DNA from: Antedon mediterranea
Taxonomy: Eukaryota > Echinodermata > Crinoidea > Comatulida > Antedonidae
Reading direction: 5' to 3'
DNA length: 64,000 nt
Assembly: GCF_964355755.1 (NCBI RefSeq)
Contig: NC_092671.1
Location: 17,085,501-17,149,500, forward strand
This document shows positions 44,401 through 59,200 of this stretch, piece by piece. A model generated the notes under the pieces. That model made no database searches, was not told where the DNA came from, and saw nothing but the letters and a program-made list of their open reading frames with translations. The position numbers and the translations under genes were made by a program. Each line of letters opens with the position of its first letter. The first letter of the stretch is position 1.

Positions 44401-46415
44401 CAGTGGCATGGATCTCAATGAAGATACAAAATGGCAATGCTGTGGGTATCAGTGGCATGGATCTCAATGAAGATACAAAATGGCAATGCTGTGGGTATCA
44501 GTGGCATGGATCTCAATGAAGATACAAAATGGCAATGCTGTGGGTATCAGTGGCATGGATCTCAATGAAGATACAAAATGACAATGCTGTGGGTATCAGT
44601 GGCATGGATCTCAATGAAGATACAAAATGGCAATGCTGTGGGTATCAGTGGCATGGATCTCAATGAAGATACAAAATGGCAATGCTGTGGGTATCAGTGG
44701 CATGGATCTCAATGAAGATACAAAATGGCAATGCTGTGGGTATCAGTGGCATGGATCTCAATGAAGATACAAAATGGCAATGCTGTGGGTATCAGTGGCA
44801 TGGATCTCAATGAAGATACACAATGGCAATGCTGTGGGTATCAGTGGCATGGATCTCAATGAAGATACAAAATGGCAATGCTGTGGGTATCAGTGGCATG
44901 GATCTCAATGAAGATACAAAATGGCAATGCTGTGGGTATCAGTGGCATGGATCTCAATGAAGATACAAAATGACAATGCTGTGGGTATCAGTGGCATGGA
45001 TCTCAATGAAGATACAAAATGACAATGCTGTGGGTATCAGTGGCATGGATCTCAATGAAGATACAAAATGGCAATGCTGTGGGTATCAGTGGCATGGATC
45101 TCAATGAAGATACAAAATGGCAATGCTGTGGGTATCAGTGGCATGGATCTCAATGAAGATACAAAATGGCAATGCTGTGGGTATCAGTGGCATGGATCTC
45201 AATGAAGATACAAATAAGAAAAAAGCTAAATCAAAATGATAAAGTAAAACAGCCAGAAAAATTAGAGCAGAGATTTCGAGCAACACTAGCTCTTCATCAG
45301 TACAAGTGAGTGTACTTGGACAAAATTGAGAAAAAGCAGACAAATGCTGCCTGTATATATATTTTATCTGTTTCCATGAATTCATGGAAAAACACCTTGT
45401 TTTGGTGAACTAGTGTTTTATCTTGTACGCTGTACTTTTTTGTGAATAAATAAAGATTGTTGTTGATAGTGTGATGGTGAAGATGATATTTCAGCATGAA
45501 GATCGTATTGATTGTCACACATATTGATATTTTAATATAATATCTGCTATTTACTGTAATTATGAACTGTAACTAACAGTTGAAATACAGTTCATACCAT
45601 ACATGATTTTTATTTACTTATTCAGGTGTAACAAATTTACAAAAAGCAGCCAAAAGTCTGAAAATATTGTATTTACAGCAAAACTACACATAAAATGTAA
45701 ACATACGGAAAGGCATATAAAAAAAACATTAAACAGTATTGCAAGGTTGTTAGATTACTTATCATACATTTCCCACATATTCGTCTTAATTTTTTCATTA
45801 TAATATTATATTTTTATATAATTATTATAATATAATAATTTAAAAATAAAATAGATACAAAACAAACAAAAAACATGGAAGATATAATGAAATAAGGCTC
45901 GACGATTTTATATTTATTATTTTGGTCCCAAACTTTGGACTTCACTCTCAAATGAACTTAAACAGAAATCTTCCTTTTCTAGTTTTAAATCTAATTTCAA
46001 ACACAAAATGGTGTCAGAATATGCTACATAATTTTTCGCCGATCTTTTATCCTTATTTAATTGGTGGTGATACATGGCATTAAATCCTTCACCCTGGTAT
46101 TCAATAATCTCCGCTACATTGTATCGTTATACTTGTTATTATACCATATTTAATTATATTTCATATTGTACTCTAATTGTTATCATTATCCCTTTTATCA
46201 TTATATTATATAATTGCCTGGTTTATCTTAACTTCTATAATTTAAATTTTTTTTTATTTTTGATTTTATGTACTTTCACTATTATATATTTATATTTTAG
46301 TCTACTCTGTAGCAATGTTAGTATACTTATAGGCATACGGGGGTCACGACTTAAAGTTCAGTGAACTTACTGTGACCTCCATCCACCCACATTTAATATA
46401 TGTTATGTAAAATGT

Positions 46416-46455
<40 letters not shown>

Positions 46456-49400
46456 TGAGTGGAAAAAAATAAATAAACGAAATGAAACGAAACAAAAATA
46501 AAATGAAACAAGATATATGGTTTAGTATAAAATTGTATAAAAACATAATGATTTAATTTATTCATTATTTTTTTTATTGATGTATTTTAATATTGTTCAT
46601 CAATACAGTTGGTATCAGTGACTGGATCTTTATCCCAACTTTAAAATAACCAAAAAAAGCTAAATCAAAAAGATAAAGCCAGATGGAAGTTGCAGAGCTT
46701 TTGGGTAGTACTAACCTTTTCTGAGTGCAAGTACTATTTTAATATTATGATATACTACAGTAATGCAATAAGATTTATATATTTATTATAAAGGCAAATT
46801 ACTGAAAAAATGAAAATGCTGTGGGTATCACTGGCGATATCTCAATAGAGATACAAAAAAAAGCGAAAAGCTAAATCGAAACGATAAAGTAAAACAGTAA
46901 AAATGACATTTACAGTATATTATATAAATGTCATTATTAATAATAAATTTCTCTCAATGTTATTTCAGTGTTATTTATAAGTTTATAATTTTATAAAAAA
47001 TATTTGTTTAATGCCATTCAGCTTTTGGTTACTATTTTTTATATGTACCCAAATAAAATATATTTTTACTAATTGACTAATAAATATACCCACTAATACT
47101 CTTGATGTTTTTTTGTTCTCTTTGTGAGATTCACTCACTTTTATTTCATATTTTTGTTACATACTGTACTCATTCTTAATAAATACATTTCTTTGTAATC
47201 AAAGTATAATACAGTATAATATAACACCACAGGCGCCAAACATTAATTTTGAACCACACGGGTGATATTCTGAAAATTAATTATATAATATATAATATAC
47301 TTATATTTCTTTAATATTTCTTTCTTATATGTTAAGTTTCCCATTCTTAATGTTAATCAATATAAATTACAATAATGTAATATGTGTTATTAATGTATGT
47401 TATTAATTTAATCTGTTATTAATGGCATCAGGTGTATTACTAAATATTATCATAATGATAATTTTTAAATGTAAGATATTAGAGAAATTTGCAACAAATA
47501 CACAAGATCTGAATACTTAAATCGTTGTCACAATCGTAGTGTCTGTTTTTACACGATACTTGGTGGATATATGCTATTAATATTCATCCTACTATCTTTA
47601 GTAGTACTCATGAAAATGTAAACTGCAATATCAGTGATTACTTCATCAAGATTGGTCATCTTTAATAGCGAGAAAATTTATTCTGCAATGACTAGTAAAA
47701 GAATGATGTAGGCTCTGAGTTGAAAATCGTCGATAATGGGTTATTGCAATCACATTGTAATGGTCATTACAGTTTAGCTATCATTCGAGTGCTATTTCTA
47801 GATAAACTGTACTTAAAAAGTCATAAGTTCGGACAGTTCTCTTAATCAAAATAGGAAACTTCGGTTTTCTATTTATCAAGGAATAATTTTTAAGACAGTA
47901 TTTTCTTAAGATCAAGAAACTTGCTTTTTAAATACAATGATTAAGTTTGCTCTCTTATGTATTTAAAAAAATACTATAAATACAAACAGAAAAGAATTGA
48001 CGTCAATATCTAGACGTAAGCAGTATATTATAAATGTGAATACAGTTTATTAATAAAAAGTCTAAAAGAAAACTGAAAATAAAAAACACCTTTTCTCAAT
48101 TATTAGTATTTTATGAGCAATTGAATTACTGTATTATATACGGTAGTTACAAACAATTTCAATTACATCCTATGACATTCTCTAGAAAATTAACTGATAA
48201 TTAGCAGATAAAAATTTACCGATAATAAAGTGCCTGTGGAAACAGAGTTTAACCGATTCCGCTCAAGAATCATTAACTGATAATTATCTCATTCAAATCA
48301 GATAATTATCGGATAAATGCGATAATTTTTAACCTTTGACCTAAAGGAAAAATTGTTGGGTTGTGATTGGGCACCTGGTTGTTTGGTAACGCCTGATCAT
48401 GTGCACTTTATTTTTTAATTAACTACCTGATATTGGTTAAAAAAATGAACTAATAATTTGTTTTAGTGTCAAGTATCTTTTGTTTTATATCTATTTTTGC
48501 ATTTTCATTCCAACCTTAAGAAGAACAGGAATGGAATGATGTGGTATCTATCAGCGATGGTATTGAAATAGAACCAAATTAGGTATAGAAACATAGGGTC
48601 AATAAAATAAACTATTCCTATATGTAAACCGTTCAAACAATATTATTATTATTATAAAAACATTTCTTTCTTCATACTTCTTTCCAAGTACTCTCACTTG
48701 CACTGAATAGGGGTTAATTCTACCCGAAAGCTCTTCAATTTCTTTCTGGTTGTTTGAATCTATTTTTTTTAATTCACTTTTTCCTTTTATTTGTATCTCT
48801 ATTGGGATTCAGCTACTCACAGCATTGTCGTTTTTTTAGTAATTTGCCTTTTTAATTAAACTAAAATAAACTAACAAATACTTACTGTATCAATTTTGGC
48901 AATTAAAGTAATTAGGTCAAATGGTATTGCAGCGACTAGATCAATGAAAAACCATGTCTTGAGATAGTTGATGGCAATTTGAGGTGGATGGTATATCACT
49001 GTTCCATCTTTACTCACAAATGTTGTTCGGAAATTTATAACAAGATCTAAAAGAAAAAACAGTGTAAAAAATGGCATACTGATAATAATAATATTTCTTT
49101 TTGGTATTAAAATAGAACCCTTTTAAGAGGTCCAACCAAATGTCCCCTTAACAGAGGTCAGCTATAGCGTTTAAACATATATATTTTCATTTTACTGGAA
49201 AGTGTCCCCATAATAGGAACGTCCTAAAAGTTCTACTTTACAAATGATTTCAGGCGAATGTGAGTATGACTTTCCGTTAATAGAGTATCAAAATATATTT
49301 TCAGAGCATTATATTGACAGATATAGTATGGCAATTAGGTAATGTTTTTGATAAAGTGTATAATTGTAAAAAGTAAAGTAAAAATAGCCTATTCATACAC

Positions 49401-50199
49401 AATGATTTGTAAAAATACTCAGAATAATCACACAAATGAATGAAGACTTTGACCATGTTCTATTTATAGCCTTATCACTTGTTTGCTTTTAATAGAAGGT
49501 TACTTCAACAAATAGATTTTAGCATACAGCTATAATTTGTATTATTTACAGATATGTTTCTATTTTTACACAATAATTATTAATTGTTATTTATGTATTT
49601 CATAAATCATATTCATTTTACAAATACTTTCTTTGTATGATTTACTGTACAACAGAGTATTGTAATTTATATCTTAGGATTACAGAATTCATTCTCTTGT
49701 TAATAAAATGTTTTAAAAAAATCAATAATAGTAGAGGTTCTACTTCCATGTAAATGTTGACTATATTTATATTTAATTGTAATGTCTGCTCTATCTCCAT
49801 ATAATAAAATGTCAAAAATAAGATATATAGTACTTTGTATTAATTGATAGCTGTTTAAAGAATAGAGTACATATAAAAAATCCTATACGTTTTTGTCTTT
49901 TATATGTAATAAATGTTCACTAAGTTTGTGTTTATTGATTGTAATGTATGTCCAAGAAATTAAACAAAATCCTATTATAGTATAAACATAAAGTTGGTTT
50001 CTAGAAATAGCGTACAATTCTATTTTTAGGAATACTTTTTTTGCGCTTGACATACAATAAATGTTCTATTGCTGTTCTACACTGCTTTGTCAAGAATTCT
50101 TTCAACACGGCAATTAGCGTGCGTTACGCATGGTGGGAAGGATTTGGGAGATAACGTCATGACGCATACATATAGGATTTGTAATCGATCGCATGTGTT

Positions 50200-50234
<35 letters not shown>

Positions 50235-53200
50235 TTGTTTGTTTGTTAGCAGGATCACTCAAAAAGTATTTAAAGAGCTTTACCAAAATAAATAAACAGA
50301 TAGATATGTGGTTAAGGACCATTTCATTAAACCATGGTCCCAATTCTGGACAACTTTTAGTATACTTTTCAGACCTGCTAGTGTTAAAAGAATTTTTCAA
50401 AAGCCAGCGAGCAGTCTTAAAGTAACAAGTAAACTGAAATTGCATTTTCTCGAGAACTACTTGTCCAAAAAACTTCATTTTTGTAGAAGAGGCAAGAGTT
50501 ATAATTGGTGATTAGTAATTTTAAAACATAATTTGATTTAATGTGCACCTTTTTTGATGAGAGTAGTTTAAAAAACCTATTTCTTTTCAAATTTACTCGT
50601 TTGATTTTCGCGTTGCTGTTCTATTGTTAGTCAACTGAAGCTATTGTTAATTGAAAGGCTTGTTACATAACCATTACACTAAACTCGCATACACATGCTT
50701 GTAGTGAAATTAGCCTAAAGCACAAACAGCATTAAGACACACACAAATATATATAAATATATATATTTTTTCCCGGAGAAATCTTATGTAGGAGAATTTT
50801 ACAGTAGGCAGAGGTATGCACTCTCGGAGTGGCTTTCTAGTTTAATATTTGCTTCCAAATCCTTCCCACCATGCATTGTGTAATGACGTTCCTCAGAAAT
50901 CTTGTATATTTGTGATAAACCTTAAGTTCAAAATAATCATTAATTAAATAGTTATATCAGCATTGCTAATTCCTTTGAGTAAAAATATGAATGATTTCTA
51001 TTTCAAGCATTTTATGTGGTCATAGCATTAAATATGTAAGCATTAATGTGAAACTGCAGTTATTTTTATATTTAATTACGTCTTGGTGCAGATTTACGTG
51101 CCAACATGAGAAAACATTCAACTATAAATAACTGAAAATAGCGCATTTGTAATCCTGTACATACAATTCTATGTTTATAATGAGTTAGAATGGTTGGAAA
51201 TGATGAGAGTATAATCATGTGAAAAAAGAAATATATTGCAGATTAGTAAAATAGATGGAGTAACATTTGAACATTATGAACTTCTCAATAATAATGTTGT
51301 AAATGTTATATACTGTATAAGACTGTGTAGCCAGGAGGTCCAAGTATGACTTTCGGAGATAATTGGTTATCAGCAACTTAGTTGCGGATAACTGGTTATT
51401 CACAACTTAGTTGCGGATAACCCTTGTTATTGTAAAAATCTTTTTTTTTCATCTTTATTCTTCTTTCTTTCCCGGATTTTTGTGTGTCACATATCTCTCA
51501 TCTATGTCAACATAAGATTGTATAACTTTGTCAAAATATTGACCTGTAGCTGTAGATGTGCAAGAAACTTATTATATAACGTTTTATGAATTTCAATGAT
51601 TGGTCATAGATTTTAAACCAAAAGTAATTTTGTATTGACACTTTTAAGTCATATTAAGGGCAAACTTTCTATGGATTAAAAATGGCATGTTTTACAAGAA
51701 GTTACGCGCGCACGCGCATTTAAAGTTTGAAAATGTGCAAAATTTCTAATCAACTTTCCATGCTGATTCATGACATTTTGAGCATGTCAAAATTTCCCGC
51801 TCGGGCGAACATTTTTACGCGTGTGGTGCGCATGGAGTACAAAAATCATTTTTTTTTTCTTGAATTGTGATTTTCTAACCTTTCCTAGTCATTTTTAAAA
51901 AGATTAACATCATTTCAAATTAAAATGACGTCATACGAACACGTTGATTACGGCCATTTGCGTGCGCTTTAGTTGCGAAATTTACAAAATATTGTCAAAA
52001 TTATGCCTAATTTGAATCTATTATAGCTCTTCAGGATCAAAGGTGACCCCAAACTTATTATGTAAGACGATAAATTGTAGATATAAATTCATGCAGAATT
52101 TTTACCTCTCGGATGTTATGATGTTATCGTATGGCCACAGGAATGTAAAATATAGGATTTTTGTCTCTTTCGTTATTGCACATCACATTCAACAGAGCGC
52201 ATCTCGCTTATACGTATTCCATTTCCCCCAATATTTTAATATTGTCTACGTCAATCAACTATTTTTCGCATGAGTTAAAAATATTTTAATTTTTATGACG
52301 TCATCATGTCTAAAAATGTAAATAACATGGGTCACTTACTTTCATCTTTACAGTAAATTTCAATCTGTTATAGCTCGTCAGAATAAAAAGTGATAATCAT
52401 GATTAAAACGTTTTCTGAAAGCTATTGGATTGTAGATACGAATTCATGTGAATATTTTACCAATCAGATGTTGTGACATCATCATATGGCCAGTTGAATA
52501 AAAAAAGTTGTATTTTGATATTTTGCGTCATAGTTCATCACATTTAAAAGAGCGTGCATCTATATTTTACGTATCCAAATTTCTTCAATATGTTGTTGAT
52601 ATAATTTCCTTCCAAAATTGCTATCTACGTGATTTATTTTGATGACGTCATCATCTTAAAAATTGGATTAAAAGATGGGTCTCGTAATTTCATCTATGCT
52701 ACACTGTATAACATATACTGTACAGTGTATTCTGTAAATACTGTTATAATACCCCAATGTGTACACATATGTAATTCATGTCATAGGATGGCATAAAAAT
52801 TGTCGACGTTCATATAGTTTAACGTATGTGCATGTTAAATTCGTGAGGTAATTTCCCGCATGATCGTAATCAAAAGAGTACTGGGTATGGTCTACTAGCT
52901 TTCCTGCTCCCAACTCGTCATATATTCATAGTAGCCTTGATGAAGTAAGCCTACCTGGTGGTAACCATAGAACAGTCCCGAGATAACAACTATACTTCGG
53001 CCTTAGTCGATAGAAGATTGAAAAATTGGTTAGAGAGAGTATACAGTGTTTGATTACATTAGTGTTTTATTTGTTACATTATGTGTGGAAGAGTCTATAT
53101 AGAATTGATGTTCCGCGTTTTTATAGTCAATATGATTAATCCATGTCGTTTTGGTTAACCTATATTATTTTATACACATTTAAAATAATTAAAATAATTG

Positions 53201-56200
53201 TTATGAATGATATTTGTTAGTATAAATTCCCTAATAAAAATAGGTATAAAGAAGAAATAGCAAAGAGATTATGGAGCGGCTATTCCTGAATATACAATAA
53301 TAAGTATCGTAAGTTTAATTTATAAATTTTAGGCGATCTTGTCAAAGGTCAAGCGTCATAGCCTGCCACGTTTTGATATTCAATATTTCCCGCATGATCG
53401 TAATCAAAACGGTAATGGGTATGGTCTACTAGCTTTCCTGCTCCCAACTCGTCATCCATTCAAAGTCAAAGTGACGAGTTCAAATCTAGTTGAAGAGTGG
53501 AATTATACTAGAATTATAAAGAAATTTACCAAAGTCTTATGCCCGAAGCCTAAATCAGGGGGTGGGGTTATACTAGAATTGCATTAAAAAAGGAATTTAC
53601 CAAAGTCTTATGCCCGAAGCCTAAATCAGGGGGTGGGATTATACTAGAATGCATTAACAAAGGAATTTACCAAAGTCTTACGCCCTAAGCCTAAATCAGG
53701 GGGTGGGGTTATACTAGAATTGCATTAAAAAAAGAATTTACCAAAGTCTTATGGCCGAAGCCTAAATCAGGGGGTGGGGTTATACTAGAATTGCATTAAC
53801 AAAGGAATTTACCAAAGTCTTATACCCGAGCCTAAATCATGGGTTTATATTCGAGAATGAGATTATACTTCATCATTTAAATATATATACTGTACATTAT
53901 TCCAAAATGACTCAACTTACAATTATTGTCACTTAAGGTTGACAAATGAATCATCTTGTCATAGTGTTTTCATAAATTCATATAAACCTATCTAGCCATT
54001 TTTCCATTTTGGGTGTTTATCAATGTATACAGGTATCAATATGGTTCTAAACAATTTATTATTATTATGGCGGACGTCTGTCACAAAAGACAATGTCAAT
54101 TAGCCTTACGTTCATTTGAATGATGGATGAAACTAAGCCAGGACTGGCTGGTCCTATTGACCAAGGGCCTTATTTGTCCAGTGCCCACCTTGGCCAGAGG
54201 AGAGGCATAACTAATACGTCTGAGGCAAATACTAGATGCATACAGTATTAGCATATCACATGTTTTCAAATTAGTTCGTTCCATTGAATTTGTTTGACGA
54301 TGGTGAAAGTTTCTTGACATTATAGTTTCCTGCTGAGTTTATTAATAAATTACGTAATACTATATTATTATTATTGCAGCAGATTACACCAGGTACTCAC
54401 TTTACTCCTGCCTGCGTAAAAACCAACTGGTGTTAAAAGTACAATGACATAACAAATCCTCCTACAGGTTCTATACTCCTAACCTTATGTTTAACCATGG
54501 AAAGCAGTAACTAACTAACTAATTTATTATTTCTCACACCATATGTTCAAGAGTTTTCCAATTTAATAATAATTCGAGTTTTTCAATATTACCATTGTGT
54601 ATGGCTTTCCTTTTATAATGTAATCTAATTCTAGGAATTGTTTATTTATTTTATTTTTTTATTTCAACACATATGAAAGTGTAATAAAACTCGCAAATGT
54701 ATGATGGAAAATAGGCCATGCTTTCTAAAAATAGTGTCAATGTTTTGAACTAAAGAAAAGTCAACATTTTTGGAAACAGATGTGGCATTGACTAGGAGGC
54801 AGGATTTAAAGCAAGAAACTTGGGATTTGTAAGCTATAGCGCATTATTTAGAAGCTTTTAAGCTTTAAGATGTAATGATACTTTATTAAGATTTTTTTCT
54901 TTTTAGCAATTTTAATTGATAAAAAAAAAAAATTTAAATAAAGTATCATTACATACTGTATTATGTATTTCTATGGACAGAAATGTTCTTTTCCCCAAAT
55001 TTCCCCTTTCTTTTGCTAATCGTTACTTTTCTGATACAGTAATTAATAAGTGTTATATTTTAAATCTCAGATAAAAACAGATAAATAAAAATGAAATTAA
55101 AATAGGCAGATGACAAAATCTACCCAGTGACTCTTAGCGAAAATTTAGCGAGCAAAGAGGACCTGCCACAAGCAACGATAGAGGGCATGATTTGCCGGTA
55201 TTCGTACAACCAATTGTGCCTAGAATCATCTGCAATAAGATCAACTTAATGCTTACGGGGACATAAAAAAATGTTGAGTTAAAAGTAATTTTTCATTCAT
55301 TCATTCTCTTTCGTGTTTTACATATTATCAATTAACACATACAAAGTTTGAACACCTGTTCTATTTAAACTGAATTATTCTCATATTATTGTATTGAAGT
55401 AGTAAATTGATACTCTATATATTAGACATATGGACATATTGCAGTCAAATATGTTATAAGTACACATTAATTATTCATTGTTAAGTTTGAAGAAAAATTA
55501 AAAACAAGCTAATATGACATGATTGACAACTTTTCAAAACAAATAAACCAACATGAGCCAAGCTTCGGGTTAAGGTTTTTTTTAAGTGGGTGATAATAAT
55601 AATAATAATAATAATAATCTTATTTGTCTAGTGTAAAGTATTAGTCTTTTTTTAAGCCAACAAAATGCAGAAATAAACAAATTCTTGAGTTTTTACATTT
55701 TGTTCAGGAAAACTATAAAAAAAAAGACCTAAAAATGAATTGTGAGATTTACTGCAACTGAATTCAGTGAATTTTATGGACTATGTCAGCCCAGATTAAA
55801 GTAATTTCATAATATTATGTTTTATAATTTTGAATTATGCAAGACGTGAAACAATGTATTTGATGTGATAGTCATATTGGAGACAATTTTTTATCTAGCT
55901 TGACTGTTTTGGTCTAGACTATTAGCCTTCTTGAAAGATAAAGTAAAAAATAATGACTCTTACCTAATATAAATAGAATCTCTACTATTATATCTGGTAC
56001 TAGCGTCTTGGACGTTTTATTCATTCCTAACACGTCACTTAAAAAGCTAACATTATATGGTACTATTACGGCTATGTATAATGTTGCTAATAATATAATA
56101 CAATCCCATATAGTCTTAAATGTACTGTAATGAAGAAAAATAAACTGCGATTTTTGCATAGCTGCTACTTTATATTCTGGTAGGTTGGTTTGTTTTGGGG

Positions 56201-59200
56201 CAAGTAATGTCTGAAAGAAAAAAAGAAAATTTATGTTGAGTAAACGGATCTAAAGTTTCAAACTAATGACAAAAAAGATGGGGATTTATTTTCACTAGAT
56301 TAGTGTAAAAAAAATCAAACTTAATTAAAAAGTCAAACTCTAGTGGGGCATTTAAACCCAACAAGTGTCCCATATTATAAAGATGTCCAATGAATATGGG
56401 TTGGCTGTAATCGTGTGAACGTGTGGCGCAGTGCGTTTGACATTGGATTCTGACTGTGAGATTGGTAGTTCAGTCCAACGCTCATCACATTGCTTGTGTC
56501 TAGGAAACTTAGGGCCTGTTTCTGCTGAGCAGAAATAATCGATTATTAACTGTTTATTTTTTTAATCGATTATTTTTTGGCAGCAGAAACGGCTCAAAAT
56601 AAAATAACCGATTAAAAATAACCGATTAAAAACACTCAATCCATTGCGTGTTTTAATCGATTATTTCTTGTTTTAACCGATTATTGCGGAGCAGTTTTGA
56701 GCTGCAACACAAATAGCGATTATTGACCTCACTTTGACCTCTAGAATATGAAAAACTTATTCACGTCACAAAGCATGCTGTTTATTTGCGCGATATTGAC
56801 GACGATCAGCAAAACCACGATCGCGATGTAGACCGAATAACAATCAAATGTTAAACATTTGATTTTTATTATTTTGTGGGGGAGAATTATACCGAGAGAC
56901 TCCAGGATTCTGTGTTACAAGTACACCCGTTACATACCACCAGTCCAGGCTAACGATGTTTTATTTTAGGCCTGTTGTCTGTTGACTTGTTTCGGTAGAA
57001 ATATATAGCCTATAGGCCTAGTAATAGCAGGCCGAAGGTAGAACCAACGAACGGCGAAACAAACTTTTTTCGTCGACGTGTCTTTATTAATATAACATCA
57101 TCATTATTCTGTTGTATGTGGTACGGTAGTAGGCCTAGATGCTTATTTTACAAATAATATAGCTTTACGTAAGAGTAATTTTTAATCCTACATTTGAGAG
57201 TTTTAGGCAGCCATAGGATGTGAACAAACCAACTCTCATCGGCCTTTCATAACTTGAACTGCGCTGTGGGGGAACAATGACGTGATTTTAAAAACCGATT
57301 ACCTGAATAACCGATTAAAGTCGTAGCAATTTTCAATTGCAACACGATTATTTTTGTGGTTTGCGGTGACTGGAAAAAATCGATTATTTTGATTTTTTCA
57401 GCAGAAACAGACCATTACTTACATTTGTTTACGTTTCTCTCCACCCAGGTGTACAAATGGCCACCTTGTAAGAGGTCAAAGCTGATTACTAGCTGCACAT
57501 TAAAATTATGAGTGTATATTTCCATACGTATTAATAAAAAATGACTGAGTAATAATGTGAAGAACTAATAGAACAATGTTTGATTGTTATTCTTTATATA
57601 TGTTGCTCTATAGCAAAATCACAAATTACATTATTTGAACTTACACTGTTTAGTTTAAGCTTCCGTCTCTTTTTTTCTTGTTCTTTAAGATGACCAGAGA
57701 GATGATATAAAACTGCTCGACTCCGCCTCCTTTGGTAGATTCCATTAGGAGGTTTTTCATCACCAAAAAGATCTGTGTGTATATCATCTTCATCATCTTC
57801 ATCATTATCTCCATCTGCAAAAATTAAACAGTATATTTTGTTTATAAATATTTAATTCCACAACCCACCATAAGAAGAACAGTTAGGCTACACAAAATTA
57901 ACAAATTGGAATTTTAGGTAAATTATCAATTTACACTCATGAGCAGTTTTCTTGCCCAAGAAGATAATTTACCAATTTCAACTGTTCTTCCAAAAAGCTA
58001 TATTATTCATTTGTTCTGATGATATCCATATATTCAGTAGCATCAGGAAACATTATAGTGGAACAGTTTAACTTTGCTTACTAATCTTGAAGAGTTGGTC
58101 CAAATCATAATTCAACAAAAAAACTATAACAATGCAACTACCAGCATACTAGCCAACTAGCATAAAAGGTTTATCGCAGATAGCCGATGTCACAAGTTAA
58201 GTCATTGCACAATGCATAGTGGGAAGGAATTGCAGGTAAAATAAGAAAAAAATCAAGCAAGTGTTGCCCCAATTTCCTTCCCACATGCGTCATGCAAACC
58301 TCATTGGCCATAGCTTCGCAGTCATGGCGACTTCAGTTGTAAAGGGAAGGGGGTGGGGTATAATATGAATGAAAAAGAAATTACTATTTAGTAGGCAGTT
58401 TCAATATTTTTAATTATTATGCAATTCTACATTTTTGTTACTGCAATTTTCTTACTTGTAAACTCTTTTATGCATTTTACCCAAATTACTCAAAATAGTT
58501 TTAATAAAACAAGAATTAAACAACTAAGGTGAACATGTAATTCATCATCATCATCACTCTATATGAATTTTGATTCATCACGGTTGAATATCTTTCTTTA
58601 ATTAGTAAATATTTCTTCTAGCCCATCATTTAATCAACGGTGTGAAAAATCAATATGTATGCATTTTGTAACATCTGATAGAGAACAGGTAGAAATGTCA
58701 TATAGCATCAATTTGTAGTTATATTGATCTGTTAGTCTAAAGACTGCAAACAAAGTTATTTTGATTTGACATTAACTGACAAAAACACTTTATCTTGAAC
58801 GGTTCCCACACTACTGTAGGTCAATGTTCATTCATCAATCAATGTTTATCAGAATTTCAAAAATATTCTAATATTGATAACATAAATGCAATTATTTAAC
58901 TCTTCATGTATACTCATTATAACAATGGTGATAAAAAAAAAACAATCTATATAATAATAACTAGTAAATTGGTCACATCATTTTACTATCTCCTCCGAAA
59001 CCACTAAATTGAACTGCTCATATTTTGCCTACTCATTTTTCTTGATAAGCCGCTCACGATAGGCTTTATTACAAACATGAAATTTAATGATAAACAATAC
59101 AAAAAGTGGAAAAAATGTATTAAAATCATACAGTATTAAAATTAAATTAATCACCACAATAACATATTTTTGCTTTCTTTATTCAGTCTAAAATTAGTCT

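Noticed and set aside
46421-46453. TA run as a TATA promoter
   Set aside because: Simple dinucleotide repeat in a LINE-like tail with no gene downstream.
50069-50511. Frames of 118-133 codons on both strands
   Set aside because: They overlap the family C element and its GTCT run ([10 protein letters not shown]), so they are repeat-derived.
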